From: Aquila chrysaetos chrysaetos
Lineage: Eukaryota; Chordata; Aves; Accipitriformes; Accipitridae
Reading direction: 5' to 3'
Assembly: GCF_900496995.4 (NCBI RefSeq)
Contig: NC_044014.1
Coordinates: 24,450,234 to 24,514,233, forward strand
Length of the DNA stretch: 64,000 nucleotides
This document shows positions 26,101-38,964 of this stretch, in pieces. The stretch's first letter is position 1, and each line of letters begins with the position of its first letter. The position numbers were made by a program, and so were the translations under genes. The notes beneath the pieces were generated by a model. The model saw only the letters and a list, made by a program, of their open reading frames with translations. It had not been told where the DNA came from and ran no database searches.

Positions 26101-29100
26101 AAACTTTCTTCTACCCCTGTCTCAATGCCTATTTATATGAAGCATTGACTATTCTGAACTCAGGCATGTTATTCCATTTCATTGCTGTTGTCCTGTATTC
26201 CAATGTCTAGTTATGTTACCTAGAAAATCATGACATGATGTGCTGACTCCTTTCTTGAAAGAAGATTTTGTGATGTTTTATTGGTGGAGAATTTCTTTAA
26301 GCGAGACATCAGATAACCTGACTACATGCTTCATGTCTTTTCCTAGAAAAGATGTTTTTAAAATATGCAAGCAATGTATTTTAGTTAATTAAGCACATCT
26401 ATATCTCAATAAAAAGAATATTGTATGCTGGCTGATGTTGCAAACATCTTTGCTAAAAAGATTTCTTTGTAGTTATCAGTATCATCTTAAATACAGGAAA
26501 AGCCTTGAAATGTGTTTTTAAGTACTGAAAGCAGAACTTGTCTGGATAGACATGTAGCCTTTTTAAGCCTAAGAAGAAGAGTATTTAAAAGGACTGAATA
26601 GCTCAAAGTATTAGCAATGAAAGACAGACACTTTCACATATAAACTTGTCTGAGTTCATCCAAATTCAACAGCAACTTAGGTCATCAAATTAAAAGAAGC
26701 TTTGGTGGTTCACTGGAAGCAAGTTTGTGGCTCTCAGCCCAGTTTCTAGAGAAAAGATACTAATCAAAAACATGCCTTTATTTGGCATTCATACTGGGTG
26801 TTTCAGAAAAGACCAAGAAATGAAAATACACAGAGCAGTTCTCTTAAAATATGTGATATTACTGGCCTAGCTAGAATAGCATGTAGGAAGCACAACCTCC
26901 CTTTTTTCGGCTGTGGATATGCAATGCAATCCATGAATAAAAGCAGATTTTTATAGTATTACTAATGCAAAAATTTCTAAAAACATGTAATATATTCAGT
27001 AAGTGGGAAGGAGAGTTCAGTTGATTCACCACTGAATTCCTCATTCCTAAACTTAAATTCTGTTTATAGCACAATGCGACTTACCATTTTACATTGCTGT
27101 CATGGGCTTTCTTTTGTGCAGTCCTTCCCCATAAAACTGAACCCAGATGAAGCTGAACTCCTTTCTATCAAGAACACTGTAGGAATGTATCATGCTTTTA
27201 TAAGACACAGCTATCCTACACGCACAAGGCACACTGGTGAGCCTCAAGTGCTTGAGCAGACAGTGGTATCAAAGGCACTGAAGTCACTACAATGAGCCAC
27301 TACCAAAGCTGCCCAGCTGGGAGGAGCGTGCAGGTCACTGCCCATCCACTTGGGCTGAGACAGTGGGAATTCCACAAGTGATCAGGTCTTCTTGCTCAGC
27401 AGAGCAGCCAGCAGACAAGACTTTTGCATCCAGTTGCTAGCTTAACTTTCTGCATAAAAATTCTTCAGTTTCATGGGCATGCATGTTTCTCCAAGTGTAA
27501 AAAACAAAGCTAGACACTGCGAAAAAGGCATAGATTTTCTGAGAATCTACAGATGAATAGTATTTCCCCAAGCAAAAAAGGGGGGGAGGGAGAAAAATGC
27601 CTTTTTCCTTAGACAACTTCTCATATATAAGCATATGAAAATTCTAGATATGTTCATATGGCTGTAAGCTTTATTGTGATCAGTAACCCCACAAAGACAA
27701 GCTGCATTTTAATGAAAAATCATTCTGTACATTTCTTTTCATCAAAGCACCCATGGACTTTTTGTTGGGTGCCCTGTATTCATGATCCAGTTCTCTCAGT
27801 CTGCATGATCAAATTAATTCTGTGCCTAGAAATCAAATAATCTCCTTATGTAGGTGTTATGAATACACAAATGCACACACATTATCAGACTGTTTGCCTC
27901 TTCTCCTTTGGAAATGGGGGAGGGACAGGTCCAGAGCACTCTAGCTATAAATGCTTTCTGTATATCATTGCATGGTACACTTGCGCTCACCAAATTCAGG
28001 CTGGTGGTAAAAATAACCCTCTCTTGAAGAGCAGATGTTAATTTATCTACTAGGGTTTCCACCTGTTAACATTTTTCAGACAGGGGCCCTGTCTGGAAAT
28101 AACTCTGTATTTCATGATGAACTCTATGTGCTTTACTGGACAGAACCAAGATGTGACTCATTGCTCTGAGATGTGTAAATATTAAACCTGTTTCAGCCTT
28201 GGAGGTTCAGACTTGTCTGATAATAGACAGACATCAGTGGCACAGCTGAAAAGAGACCACAAAAATCTGTACTCTTGAGACTTTTATTTTACCTGAAAGA
28301 AACGTTAGCACTCTGAGAGTAATCTCAAGAAATAAGTCACTATAAGGAAGACATCACCAAATAGGAGCAGCAGGCTCTGCTTTCTAGAAGATAAAAAAAT
28401 GTTTGCATCAGTCAGTAGCACACCTTAGTGATCTTTAAGTCATGCTTCTCTGTCCTGCTGGTCACAAGATCATAATAATGATCACTGGGAAAGTCACATT
28501 TTCTGATCACTGTGGGATTTACTCACGTGTTCCTGCATTACAAGTTTTGCTCTCAGGCTGTTCTCAAGTTATCTGCAATAGTTTTACAAAAGATTTCAAG
28601 GCGGGGGAGAAGCAATGAACATTTAGCAGGACATTATTTATTAAAGGTTATTCCTAATGCCCTAGCCATCACAATACTAAATCATCATGTCAAATTAAGC
28701 AGAAGGCTTATTACTGAAACAATAGTCAAAATCAACTGTTTCCCATACTGTGCTCCCAATTCTTTTCAAACTTTTATCAACTTACAATTTTTAAATCAAA
28801 ATGGAATAACTTTTTTTTAAATTTACGTAAGGTTAATATAACATTCCCTGTCTTTTTCAGCATTATGTCATGACATTCTTGAATTCCTTGACTCAAACCT
28901 ATCTGAATTTAAACATTATTTGGCTACTGGAGTCATAAAATCATGGCAGTTATATATCAGGGGACATATTAAGGGCAGTGATTCTGGTTAATGCAGAGAT
29001 TGCCATTATCATTGAGAGGTGACAGACAAAGTAATTGCAATATTTTGGGTAACTGTGCACTAATTGAGCACTAGTATTGTTTTGCAAGAATCAGAAAAAA

Positions 29101-32100
29101 GGTGCAGTCCAGAAAAGCATCGCATGATGAGGTCTTGCTCCTGCCCTGATGGTACTGTTGGTAAGTTAAATGTATGTCTACAGAAAAAAAGCCACAGCAA
29201 TCTATAACCATTCATTTAGGGAGATCTGCTATGAAAGGTAATTGAAAATGCTTTGGTTTTGACATAAAAGATTCCATATCAAAGAGGATACAGTAGGGCT
29301 GGAGATTGGGAAGGATTTATTTATCTTAGGAGTGTGGCAGCTCAAGAAAATTTCCTAGCAGTGTACGACAGCAAGAATCAAGAATATCACAAGACAGAGC
29401 ATAATTTAGCTGTATACAATTCAGTGAGGAAGACAGGAAGCTAGATGGAGGGCAGTTTTCACTGTTAACAATTCAGAAGCTACATCATGACAAAGTGGAG
29501 ACTGCACCAATACAAGGGCTTAACCCTCACTGCTCATACACATATTGTTTCCTACAGTTACTAGCAGTATGACCTCATCAACACTTGCTCAGCTTGATAC
29601 ACAGCAGGGGTGCTGATATCCATCACTCGTACAGAGCCAGTACATGGTCTTAGCACCATATAAGACCTATGGCCTACTGAGGGGCTGTGTGGTGCCAAGT
29701 GTTGTGAATTAGAGTCAGTTCCTGAGTTATCCTCAAGGGCTCTGATCACAGTACCAACCAAGGTATATACTTACGTAGGAGTTGTTAACAGATGTCCCAT
29801 TTCCCCACCTTCCATTTTGTTCCCCAAAATAAGAAACAACCTGCAACCACTGTGACACACAGAAGCTGTGACAGATAAACAATTCACCTCCCATATAAGA
29901 GACACTACAGCTCCAGCCTATGACATTCTGGCAAAGATACTGGCATCAAGACAGCATAGCTTTCCAAATGGGACTACAGGCTATTCTGTCTCTGCTATTT
30001 GATGATCATTCCTGACTCTGAACTAGTCTTTAACATTGTAGGGAAAAAAATTAGCAGCTAAAACTTCAGAAAGAATTCAGTACTGATATATACGCCCTTT
30101 GACAGGGACAGAGCATGTCACCACAACAACAAACCCTGGTGAAGCTTCTTTAATAATTAGCCTGAGAGAGATGCAAGCATCTTATTTTTGTCAACAGATA
30201 AAGGAAAACAGGAACAAACTGAAACTTTAATATCTCTAGCAGCTATTCCCCCAAGGCTTTTCTCCGGGGCAGGAGAGTTCATTTGTGCATGTGCCAGTTA
30301 TATAGCCAGTGACAGCTGAGTGAAACAGAGGGGGGAAAAGGGATTCTTCTCCATGTAGCTACCAGACTTTGATGAATTTTCTTCTTGTATGACTTATACT
30401 GGCAACACAACAGAAATCCAGGTCTTTCCAAATAAACAATGCAAAAAGCCTGACTCAAGGAACTCTGAATCTGCCTTTAGTTTCCCACAGAAAAACAGCA
30501 GCTTTACATTTCCGGTCCGCGTATCTTATTTTAGATTACGGAAACTATTTTCACAGATCACTTAGTGGCGTGAAAAGTTAGGATTTGATGTTACAAGATC
30601 CCAAATCTCTTTTTTCCACTAAAGCAAAAAACATCAGATGGTCAAAACCTCATAGCTTTAGTTGCTGTTAAACTGGATTTGATTTTGTTTTATGGCAATC
30701 TTCATCAGCCTTACTATTTTTGAGTCCTTCTCCTACTTTGTGCAATGACTGCTAGCAAGCGTGGATTTACAGATTTCAGAAACATAGAACAATTCTGCAA
30801 CTGTAGTATATCATGTTGTTGTAACAGTTGGTAGTCTTGAAGAAGAGGAAGCTTGCAATTAGCATGCACTACACTTGGAAGAAATCTGGAAGAAAATACT
30901 TGATGAGTTGTCTACACATGTTGCTAGAATCAATGGTTGTTCAAAAGATTGTAGTAATCCAGGGATTCTCTATAATAACTCAGTGTCCTACAAAATTTAA
31001 ATTACAACAGCCACCTCATTGCTGATGCTCTATTTCAGATAGCTTCAAGCCAGAGACTGGGCTAAGCTTGTGTTTGAATACACTACAGCCAATTTCCCGA
31101 GCAAAAGACACCTTGTTCTTTCCATACTAAGAGTTTCATTACTTCTGAAAGTGCCAGTTAAAACCCAAGCACATCTGTTTGTTAGGTTTGGGGTTTTTTT
31201 GTTGTTGTTGTTTTGGTTTTGGTTTTGGTTTTTAAAGGAATATTCCAAACCAGGTTTACGAACACTGGTAAGAAAAATCGGCATCTTCGGCTTTTATTCC
31301 TATAGTACCTGCACACTGTATTCTCTCTGGAGAAGTGCTCTTTATTCTGGCTCCTGATTGGCTACCGAGGCTTCAAAGAGACAGTCTTTACAAAGGTTCT
31401 CATGCTGCATCTTTCCTAATGTACTTGAGCTCTTTACTGCAAGGAATTAACGAATGGGAAGAAAACCCTCCTTGGCTTTCACTTTCGAATCAGAATTTGT
31501 AACAGTACCTATCAGAAATAGCATTTTATTTATAAACAGATAAGATTTGAGATACCTACCAACGTGCAAACACAGAATGTTCCAAAGCCACTTCATAATC
31601 CCTTCTCAGAATCAAACTGCACTTCAAAAGAGTACTTTTAAAAGTATGAACTGTCTTCAACCATCGAATGACCTGACACTTCAAAGAAATATTTCCAAAA
31701 AACCATCATAAAGATGACTGATGGATTCTGTAGAAGTTTAGCCATTAGCTTTCTGCTATCACACAGCGTTAAATTGAAGATGGAAAAGCTGATACAGCTT
31801 CCCTGACAGTTCTCAGTAAGGGAAGCACTGTAGAACCTTCAAGGCCCCAACCAAAACCAGGAACTCCTGCAGAAGTAGAGTTCATATTTATGAACTACAG
31901 CATCCTGCTCTGAAAAGCTCATTTCCCAAGCTATATAAGGTATTTTCTAGGAGTCACCATCTCTGAGATTATTAAGTCTCAGAAGCACAGAGTACCAGTA
32001 ACTTTCTTTGCAACAGATTTAGAGACATTATCTATAGTACAAAAATATTTGACATTAAATAGAGGAAAATTCTGAATCCCTTCCTAGGCCTGTACTGGCC

Positions 32101-32766
32101 ACTGATAAAGATTAGCCCAATGCAAACTAAATATATTAGTAAACTAGCACATTTAATGGGGACAACAGAAAGTAAGTCAGATCCTGAAAAGTCATGTAGT
32201 ATTGTAATTAAGTGTGGTGTTGTAATTAAGTGTTGTGACTCATACTACTTTCTGGGATTTTAGAATTAGAGTGCTGCATTTCTGAGCTTTTCTTCCCAGA
32301 ATAGATATGGGAATTAGATATATTCATTTAACAGTTTGTATGGCATTAAATAATTAGAGAACTCTAGAACTAGTGCTCTATTAGTAGTAATAGTGAGGCT
32401 AAGAAGAAAACTTCTAAAGTTTTAGAGTCAGTAAGGTTGAATGTTGAGTTAGTGGGGATTAGAAGATTACCTAAACTGATGTAATGAAATCAGTTTTTTT
32501 CATTAGATAATAAGCAGACAAAATTATGCCTCTCAAAAGAAAAGCCTAACAACGACACGCCAGCCTTGAAACAAAAAACACTACTGAGTGTCTGAACACA
32601 CTGCAGTCACAGGGGAACTCCTTTAAAGCTTAGCTGGCTGACACTGGGGCTTGTGGGCATGATGAGACGAGTTGTCTGCTTTAGTATCTTGTTTTAAAGC
32701 CTCTTCCGCACCATCATGTCAAGTTCAGGAGAAAGCTATAGCCTAAGAAGTACAGATGTGGGTGAT
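8181..32766. other. Long non-coding AT-rich interval, no gene seen
   Basis: About 24.6 kb in which I could not support any exon. The longest open frames (142 codons at 23571-23999 plus, 115 codons at 17921-18268 minus, 100 codons at 21792-22094 plus) have no domain, no conserved motif and no flanking splice sites that I trust. They are of a length expected by chance. Visible small features are a 22-bp tandem duplication near 13006-13049, perfect short inverted repeats at 18210-18229 and 22165-22187, an (AT)/(GTTTTG)-type low-complexity patch at 31185-31234, and an 18-bp tandem duplication at 32202-32237. Diverged repeats may well be present that I cannot recognise by eye. Confidence 0.5.
31185..31234 (+). 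repeat. T/G simple repeat (GTT and GGTTTT units)
   Basis: Consecutive GTT triplets are followed by three GGTTTT units and a T run. It is low-complexity DNA and produces the Asn/Gln-rich and Phe/Trp-rich short frames seen on the two strands here, which are therefore not genes. Confidence 0.85.
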
Positions 32767-33347
32767 TGTCCTAGTTTCAGCTGGGATAGAGTTAACTGTC
32801 TTCCTAGTAGCTGGTACGGTGCTATGTTTTGAGTTCAGTATGTGAAGAATGTTGATAACACTGATGTTTTCGGTTGCTGCTAGTAGTGTTTAGACTAATG
32901 TCAAGGATTTTTCAGCTTCTCATGCCCAGCCAGCGAGAAAGCTGGAGGGGCACAAGACGTTGGCACAGGACACAGCCAGGGCACCTGACCCAAACTGGCC
33001 AACAGGGTATTCCATACCATGGGACGTCCCATCTAGTATAGGAACTGGGAGGTGGGGGCGGGGAATCGCCGCTCGGGGACTAGCTGGGTGCCGGTCGGCG
33101 GGTGGTGAGCAATTACACTGTGCATCATTTGTACATTCCAATCCTTTCATTATTGCTGTTGTCATTTTATTAGTGTTATCATTATCATTATTCGTTTCTT
33201 CTTTTCTGTTCTATTAAACTGTTCTTATCTCAACCCGTGGGTTTTGCTTCTTTTTCCCGATTTTCTCCCCCATCCCACTGGGTGGGGGGGGGGAGTGAGT
33301 GAGCGGCTGCGTTGTGCTTAGTTGCTGGCTGGGGTTAAACCACGACA
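32767..33347 (+). mobile_element. Solo LTR, avian ERVL type, with 5-bp target-site duplication
   Basis: A 581-bp element runs from TGTCCTAGTTTC to ACCACGACA and is flanked by a perfect 5-bp duplication GTGAT (32762-32766 and 33348-33352), as expected for ERVL integration. I recognise the body as the common bird ERVL-type LTR. Shared phrases include GCTGGGATAGAGTT near the start, CAGCCAGCGAGAAAGCTGGA-like sequence in the middle, and GCTGGGGTTAAACCACGACA at the end. The polyadenylation signal is ATTAAA (33213-33218). A weakened TATA-like TATAGG lies near 33038. There is no internal retroviral sequence, so it is a solo LTR. Confidence 0.88.
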
Positions 33348-33352
33348 GTGAT

Positions 33353-33903
33353 GAATTTGTTTCAGACTGTGAGTTAATAACAACTAGATTAGCCAATGGG
33401 CTAAATGGGAGTGATGATACACATGGCGTGAAGGGAGCCTGTCTCATGACTTGTCACTGAATTCCCAGTGATAGCTATGAACTGTTCCAGTATTTCTGAA
33501 CAGATTAAAGGTGACTTGTTTTTAAAGGAGATTTTAAATTAGCTTTCATACACAATTCATTTTTACTTCTTTTTTTTAAAAACTTTACTCCATATTAAAT
33601 GACAACTGAGAACTCATCTCACGCACAATGAGTTGCACACCTTGGGCTGCTGCTCTTCAAAAACTTGACTTCAGGTCACAGCCCAGGTTGTTGCAACACT
33701 GCAGATCATTTGAAATCTATGGCATTATCTGGTCTGTTCTAGCTACGTGGAAAGAGTAAGCCACAGTTGCAGCTTCTTATGTTCCTGTACAAGGTAAACT
33801 CACAAGAAAAAGGGACAAAAAATACTATGAGTGGAGATTACTCCAGGACTGAGAAAAGCACAAGTTTGCTGTCTCTCTTACAAGACCAAAGGTCGTACTG
33901 TTT
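33353..33903. other. Unique spacer between two inverted solo LTRs
   Basis: This 551-bp AT-rich interval has no gene or recognised repeat. Because each neighbouring LTR has its own perfect duplication, it is host DNA and not retroviral internal sequence. Confidence 0.7.
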
Positions 33904-33908
33904 CCTCT

Positions 33909-34501
33909 TGTCATGGTTTAACCCCAGCTCGCAACTAAGCACCACACAGCCTCTCACTCACCTCCCTCACAGTGGGATGGGGGAGAGAATCAGAAGGGTA
34001 AAAGTGAGAAAACTCATGAGCTGAGATGAAGACAGTTTAATAAGTAAAGCAAAAGCCACACATGCAAGCAAACCAAAACAAGGAATTCATTCACTGCTTC
34101 CCATTGGCAGGCAGGTGTTCAGCCATCTCTAGGAAAGCAGGGCTCCATCACGTGTAATGGTTACTTGGGAAGGCAAATGCCATCACTCGGAACATCCCCC
34201 CCTTTCTTCTTCCCCCAGCTTTAGATGCTGAGCATGATGTCATATGGTCTGGAATATTCCTTTGGTCAGTTGGGGTCAGCTGTCCCAGCTGTGTCCCTTC
34301 CCAACTTCTTGTGCTCCCCCAGCCTACTCACTGGTGGGGTGAGGTGAGAAGCAGAAAAGGCTTTGGCTCTGTGTAAGCACTGCTCAGCAGTAACTAAAAC
34401 ATCCCTGTGTTATCAACACTGTTTCCAGCACAAATCCAAAACATAACCCCATACTAGCTACTATGAAGAAAATGAACTCTATCCCAGCCAAAATCAGCAC
34501 A
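33909..34501 (-). mobile_element. Solo LTR, avian ERVL type, inverted, with 5-bp target-site duplication
   Basis: This 593-bp element reads TGTGCTGATTTTGGCTGGG...AAACCATGACA on the minus strand. It is flanked by a perfect 5-bp duplication CCTCT (33904-33908 and 34502-34506). The terminal 40-60 bp at both ends are clearly related to the LTR at 32767-33347, but the middle differs (an AGCTGGGGGAAGAAG-like stretch instead of the GC-rich one), so it is a different subfamily and an independent insertion. ATTAAA on the minus strand (plus TTTAAT at 34036-34041) is the likely polyadenylation signal. There is no internal region, so it is a solo LTR. Confidence 0.88.
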
Positions 34502-37500
34502 CCTCTATATCAGTGTCTGCAGGTCTAATTCCAAATAAAGACCAGGCCTTTGTGTCTTTACAGATGACAACATGTAAATAAAATCATAGTTTACACTGTC
34601 TTACTGACTTTTTCATGGTACCTATATACAGTTTCCACTGCAAGAAGAAATACTTGTCTTTCTGCTAGCCTTCTGAGTGTTATTTGGTATGCCCAGTTCT
34701 TCAGCAAATAGAAAATTAATATTGTCCCACATGAAGTGGGCAGACTATTCCTAGGGGAGGCGGAATAAATGGTCTGCTAGGAAAAATTTACATCTCTACT
34801 CTGTACATTGTGACAACTCTGTAAATTGTTAGCAAATAGGTGGCACTGTGCCAAACTGCAGTTGAGGCACTTCCTATCAGGGGTTTAAACATAACCAAGG
34901 GGATATGCCCACCTCTCAGGAGAATGCTAATAGCAGTTTTGTAATGGTAATAGACTATTGTTACCAAAAAACATGTTGGAATGTCACAGACTATATAAAT
35001 TCTGTCTTAGAGGCCCATATGAGCTGCTTGTCATCTCCCAGAGTGTCTGAGAACTCTGGAGACACTGGAAGATGTTCTGGAAGATGTTAAATCTCATCAA
35101 CCACATTCATGACTGAATGAATGTTCCCCAACTTCCACCATAGTTATAAAGCCTCACATACATTACTTATTCCTTTGTGGCTCTTCATAAAGGTACCTCA
35201 TGCATGCCAACCTCTGTGCAGTTTTCTAATCACTTTACTGCAAAAAGGATGAGCTAGTAGAGACTGTGCACTATGTTTTACCATATCACTACTTATTGTG
35301 GTCAAACACTGTTGACCACATCTATAGCTGAGCTACTATCTGGAACTTGTATAGCAAAAGCAAGTTATTTGCTGCAGAAGTTGGATTTAGTTTTAAACAG
35401 ACTAAGTAATGTTCAGAGTGTTTATGTACACAGTCCAAAGGCAGCTCCTGTTCTGCTTCACAGCTTCCTTTGCAATATCCAGGAGCACCTCCGGACTGTC
35501 ACGAGTTTAAGTCTAGATTGAATGTGTTTGGGAATAATTTGCACGTACCTAAACATATAATTCTGTTGCATTAATTTTGCAAGTTTCTTCAAAATTAAAA
35601 GCTCTGGTAATGCTCAAATGGGAAAAAAGTTTGTGGATTTTTTTCCAGGTCACATAAGTTCTTTAAAGTTCAAAGATAAATTCCTTGCTCTATTAAAATA
35701 TGTGTCAGTTCTGCTACTTAATTCAGTGCGATGAGGATTTCAGCAAAGATATTTCCTTGCATGCTTAGGACTTGGATAAAATTTTGCAAAGTTGGGCTAA
35801 GTACTTAAGAAATCTGGGAAAAATCATAGCTTACGTGGAAATTATGAAAGACTGAGGTATAAGATTGGGGGGTGTGTGGGTGTGTCTACATACAACTAGT
35901 AACTAATATTAAGTATTCTCCCATATGTTCAAACATTCCTATAAGCATTTGAGAGACATACAGAAGTCTTACAATAGTATGATTTACACAGAGTAAATAA
36001 ATCATCCCTGTGTAAGGAAGTTGTAACTATGCCAAACATTTCAAGAATGGGAGTGTGGAGGAAAAGAGACATAAGTAGTATCACATCATCTCTATCTGGA
36101 ATCTAAAACCTAAAGTTAAAAATTCAAGAGAATGGATTCTCGGCTGCATATATTAGTGGAGCTAGAGAAGTTGAAAGAATCAGCTTAGAATATCCAGAAT
36201 CAGCAGAAGAAAACCAACAGTGTACTCAGATGCTAATTCAGTGCTGTATCCAAGATCACTGGCTAAAACCCATAACAGCATTAAACTGGGAAGCTAACTC
36301 TGAGACTACTTCAACACATCTGAATGCATTAACAGTAAGGCAATCAACATTCAACTGTGTAATTACTGTGTTCATGTCAAATCACATAAGATAAAGGCAC
36401 ATAGAAACAGTGCTCTAAAATGGCTCAAGAAGAGCCGTCTACAGACTAAGCCTAAAAATATGACTTAGGAATTTCCAGGCACTATTAAAGAATGAAAAAA
36501 TGTTTATTTTTAAATAGTCTCAGTTCCTTCTTTTCTAAAATAAGGACTTATTCCATGCCAGCCTCAGAAGAGAGCACTACATATTAGCTAATATCTAACA
36601 CATCCTTTGAAAAATACGTAGTGCTGAATGAACTTGCAAAGAACATCGAAAGATATAAGTAATATCATTACCTGCAGAGAAAAAAGAACATCCGCAAATA
36701 GGGAGATCAACCTACCAGCAGACAAATTGATATTACTATCACTGCTAAACAATACTTTCAGTTACTTATAATAGTAATTTTTGGTGGCAAAAAGATAGGA
36801 CTATTCACCGTTGATAATGTCAAATCATTATGTATTCTGTCTGTATCTTACAGACTACAATGGGAGTTTTGTGATTTCAGCAGTTTTGTAAGTCCAGATA
36901 CTTCTGAATGTCATTTTGCCAGTGTGTGAATCACACAGCCTGTAAAAAAAGACTACCCTAGTGGGATTTTCATATGTAGTGGAATGCAAGCATCTAAATT
37001 CTGACCCAGCATGTACTATTTCATGGCAGAAAGTAGCTTGCTCAGCCTTTCAGGTTACAAGACAAGTAACAGGAGAAATTCACTGCCACATTACAGGGGT
37101 GAAACCCCCAGTTTTCTACCTTAGGTGGGAATTCCTAAGTAGGGTTTCTTACACCTTCCTCTGAAGGTGTCAGGACTGGCCACAATCTGATTGGATTTGA
37201 CAGGTTAGTGGTCTGATCTATATGACAACTGCTACTTTCCTACAAAAAGTCTGTGTAAGTATTTGTGCTCCTAGGAAAATAAAAATAGGAAGTATTTTCT
37301 ATTTCTTATATCAAACAAAAGTATCTTTGTCTGCTTCTGGAATACTAAGTCTGAACTCAGTGTGGCTGTAGGGTGCTAGCTGGGAATAAAAGGGAAAAGA
37401 GAAGAAGCCTGGAGATTTTCACAAAGCTCTGGAGCATTCCATGCATATGGAAACATTTGCAGTAGCATTAGCAGTAGTGCCAGATTACCTCTTTTCTCAC

Positions 37501-38095
37501 TGTAAAGGGTGTCTTCTGACTGTGGCAACTGCAAGAAAATACATATCTAAGGTGTCAACTGCCATCTCTTTAATTTTACAGGCTGGGGGGGACAATGCCA
37601 CCTTGTTTCCTGTGTATGGCCCTGCTTCAAATTCGGCCTACAGAGAGCAGAAGGGGAAACAGTGCAGCAGAAAGAAACAAAACTCCTTTGATTCTGGGGT
37701 GGGGCAGGGGAGAGCAACATAGTGGATCTGGATGGAAGAAGCACAGTTCTCCATTCTGCAGTATTATCAGCAGAATGGTTAATTCCCTGGAGTGCTCCTG
37801 CAGTGTCCATACATGCAAACATACTGAAAGTAAGCTGTAACTTAAGAGTATTTAACATATTTTATTGCAGACTCAAAGCTGACTGTAGCCAATTGTCACC
37901 ATTTTAAATATAATTCAATTTATATTTGCATGTACTTTTAAGTTATTTTCTTGTCATTAAAAAAACAATGATTTTATCATAATGGTTACTTCTTTCCTGA
38001 GGACTCTTTTTTTGTCTCAGCTTGTCCCAGAGTTGAATCTTGTGTAAATGACTCTTTCCAAATGAATGAATGAATGTCATCATTGTTATCATTGT

Positions 38096-38195
38096 TGTCT
38101 TCTTTTCTACTTTTTTCTTTTCTTCTTTTTTTTTTTTGTTTTGTTTTTGGTTTTTGGGGGGTTTTTTGGTTTGGTTTGTTTTTGTTTTCTTTAAA
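38096..38195 (+). repeat. T-rich low-complexity tract
   Basis: About 100 bp of T runs with interspersed C, then G, grade into GGTTTGGTTTG-like units. The Phe-rich plus frame and Lys-rich minus frame here are translations of this tract and not genes. Confidence 0.85.
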
Positions 38196-38946
38196 TACAT
38201 ATTGGCAGCTTTAGATGTTATCACAGAACAACCACACCTGGGACACTATAGACAGGTGCTGGGCAAGATTCTTTACATAGCTCTTCTGTGACAACGCACC
38301 TCAAACCTTGACCTCTGGCACCTGTTCTCCTTCTGGTCCTGGATTTTCTAGGGAGTTGTCTCTCTGCTCCCTGCATGTCCACACTCCCTCTTGTTCTACT
38401 CCTGGGCCTCCCAAGTTCTTGCCTTTATGCAGCTCCTGCAGTTCCAATCCTGGACTGGAGAGACCCTGAGCAGAATCTAAGCTATGCAGATTCAGTATAT
38501 TGGGTTGTTTGTGGGTTAGGTTGTGGCTTTTTTCTTTGTTTGTTTTGTTTTTTAGTTTTATTTGCTCTTTTCCTAATGTTCTCTTAGAGATACAAGCCAA
38601 GGTCAGGCCTGGGTTGCAACTCTACTTCTTCCCACTTTGTGGGTGATGGACAGAGCAGAATGGCAGCGGCCAGGATGGAGTGTTTACACTTCCTCCTCTA
38701 CAGTGGTGTAGACCATTGCATGATTCAGTATGATCTGCAGGATTTCAATGCAAAGGCCATAGTGTCCCGCTTAGACAGCGTCTCTGAGTTTATCTGCTTG
38801 CACCCACTATTAAAGGCTGTGTGTAAAAAGTAAATACAGGCCTCTCACTACTATAATCAGCATAACTGCTTTGGATTTTTGCACTGACATGGGTCATCTG
38901 TGATATTATTATTTCTTAAAGAAATACTTGTGCTCCTTTTGCATTC

Positions 38947-38964
38947 TTTTTTTTTTTTTTTTTT
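38947..38964 (+). repeat. T18 homopolymer
   Basis: An uninterrupted run of 18 T. It could be the tail of a minus-strand retroposed copy, but no body is recognisable next to it. Confidence 0.9.

Noticed and set aside
32920-33447. Open frames on both strands over the first ERVL LTR
   Set aside because: They lie within or run out of a solo LTR, which is non-coding; frames of this length occur in other copies by chance.
37441-37907. Cluster of overlapping 60-103-codon frames
   Set aside because: Five mutually overlapping frames on both strands cannot all be real, and none shows a domain.
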